Source: Croceivirga sp.
GTDB lineage: Bacteria > Bacteroidota > Bacteroidia > Flavobacteriales > Flavobacteriaceae
Reading direction: 5' to 3'
Length of the DNA: 64,000 nt
Assembly: GCA_028284665.1 (NCBI GenBank)
Contig: JANQRG010000050.1
Coordinates: 106,626-170,625, forward strand
Each line of letters opens with the position of its first letter. Positions within the stretch are counted from its first letter, which is position 1. Under the pieces are notes generated by a model. It was not told the DNA's origin, made no database searches, and saw nothing but the letters and a program-made list of their open reading frames with translations. Position numbers and translations under genes: made by a program. Below, piece by piece: positions 63,205-64,000 of this stretch.

Positions 63205-63942
63205 TTACTTTTTGGTATGGGCAAACAACATATCAATCAAAGAGATTGACGAGTCTTCCATATCATTAACAATACTATCGATCTTAGCTATAATATAGTT
63301 GTAAAAAATCTGCAAAATAATGGCTGTGATCAAACCGAATACTGTGGTTAAAAGCGCCACCTGAATATCTCCCGCAATCAACGAAGCACTCAAGTTACCT
63401 ACTGCAGCAATCTTTTGGAAAGCCTGAATCATCCCAATTACCGTACCCATGAATCCAAGCATAGGGGCGATAGCGATAAACAGGGATAACCAGGAAACAT
63501 TTTTTTCCAATTGCCCCATTTGAACTCCCCCATAGGCTACAACGGCCTTCTCAGCAGATTCCAAACCTTCATCCACTCGATCCAATCCTTGATAAAAAAT
63601 GGAAGCTACAGGCCCTTTAGTATTCCTGCAGATCTCTTTTGCTGCCTCAACGCCTCCGGAAGCCAATGCATCCTCAACCTGTTGTTTCAGTTTGGCGGAA
63701 TTCGTGGTAGCAAGATTAAGATAAATAATACGTTCAATTGCAACAGCCAAACCTAAGATAAGACAAAGCAATACGATACCCATAAATGTTGGCCCACCTT
63801 GAATGAATTGCTCTTTCAAGACCTGAGTGAATCCCTTGCTTGCCTCGGCCGCAGCTTCATCCTGCAACAAGGCGGCAGAAACTGTAGAGGTCCCTAAAAT
63901 AAACATTCCGGCAGTAGCCAGAGTAAAGGATATTTTCTTCAT
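63205..63942 (-). CDS. exbB: ExbB/TolQ/MotA-type proton channel protein
   Basis: 245 residues from the ATG at 63942; the longest frame starts at a TTG three codons earlier. An N-terminal signal-like helix (MKKISFTLATAGMFILGTSTVSA) precedes the three channel helices. Family motifs: GPTFMGIVLLCLILGLAVAIERIIYL near 52, SWLSLFIAIAPMLGFMGTVIGMIQAF near 155, and AGDIQVALLTTVFGLITAIILQIFYN near 195. It pairs with ExbD to power TonB-type transport, such as that of the receptor at 37144. First gene of the unit exbB, small membrane gene, D1, D2; the upstream bases to the window edge hold no clear consensus promoter. Confidence 0.95.
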   Translation of the reverse strand: MKKISFTLATAGMFILGTSTVSAALLQDEAAAEASKGFTQVLKEQFIQGGPTFMGIVLLCLILGLAVAIERIIYLNLATTNSAKLKQQVEDALASGGVEAAKEICRNTKGPVASIFYQGLDRVDEGLESAEKAVVAYGGVQMGQLEKNVSWLSLFIAIAPMLGFMGTVIGMIQAFQKIAAVGNLSASLIAGDIQVALLTTVFGLITAIILQIFYNYIIAKIDSIVNDMEDSSISLIDMLFAHTKK

Positions 63943-64000
63943 TGTGTTCAAACTTAAATTTAGTTAGTTAATAATGTTAAAGATATAAAAATTTCGCAAT

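Noticed and set aside
1..64000. CRISPR array, prophage, integrase or insertion sequence
   Set aside because: No regularly spaced identical repeats with unique spacers, no transposase or integrase frame, and no att-like duplication at the tRNA-Gln were found.

Overview
The window looks like a chromosomal segment of a marine member of the Flavobacteriaceae (Bacteroidota). Supporting signs: promoters of the Bacteroidota type (TTG, then about 20 bases, then TAnnTTTG) in front of rplM, the MMPL exporter gene and others; a TonB-dependent receptor paired with a DUF4249 lipoprotein; DUF5916, DUF2723 and DUF4097 proteins; a PorT-like barrel protein; weak or absent Shine-Dalgarno sequences; and ribosomal protein S2 with a helix-hairpin-helix tail. 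No phage, insertion sequence, integrase or CRISPR array was found, so this is mostly core genome with repeat-rich intergenic gaps.

Left part (1-16 kb, mainly minus strand): an RND efflux operon (TolC-type outer membrane protein with an extra periplasmic-binding domain, adaptor, and a pump truncated by the window edge), a CPA1 sodium/proton antiporter, a Tat-exported TIM-barrel protein, a DegP-like protease, and the pta-ackA acetate pathway. The gaps between these genes carry dispersed repeats and hairpins. A tRNA-Gln(TTG) with its own terminator lies at 16.0 kb.

Middle (16-36.4 kb): a DUF2723 glycosyltransferase, a thioredoxin-fold protein lacking both active-site cysteines, a metallophosphoesterase, CutC, a glycosylasparaginase, an AT-rich unknown gene, DNA polymerase I, a HELTH-motif protein, an S41 peptidase, a 50-residue small protein with its own promoter and terminator, and a tyrosine catabolism operon (hppD, hmgA, fahA, flavin reductase, HisC-like aminotransferase) divergent from a MarR regulator.

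Right part (36.4-64 kb): an Asp-rich lipoprotein, a TonB receptor/DUF4249 pair, a decayed second copy of the lipoprotein, a DUF5916 protein, then the translation cluster rplM-rpsI-rpsB-tsf and pyrH-frr. Between tsf and pyrH, on the other strand, sit a serine hydrolase and an ECF sigma/anti-sigma/DUF4097 operon. After frr come an MMPL exporter, asnS, rpoN, a membrane protein, a PorT-like protein, and an ExbB plus four-ExbD energy-transducing cluster that includes a duplicated ExbD pair.

Several start codons were moved inward from the longest open frame because that frame begins with TTG or GTG and a downstream ATG gives the expected signal peptide or family N-terminus. All family assignments are from reading the sequence; no database search was run.
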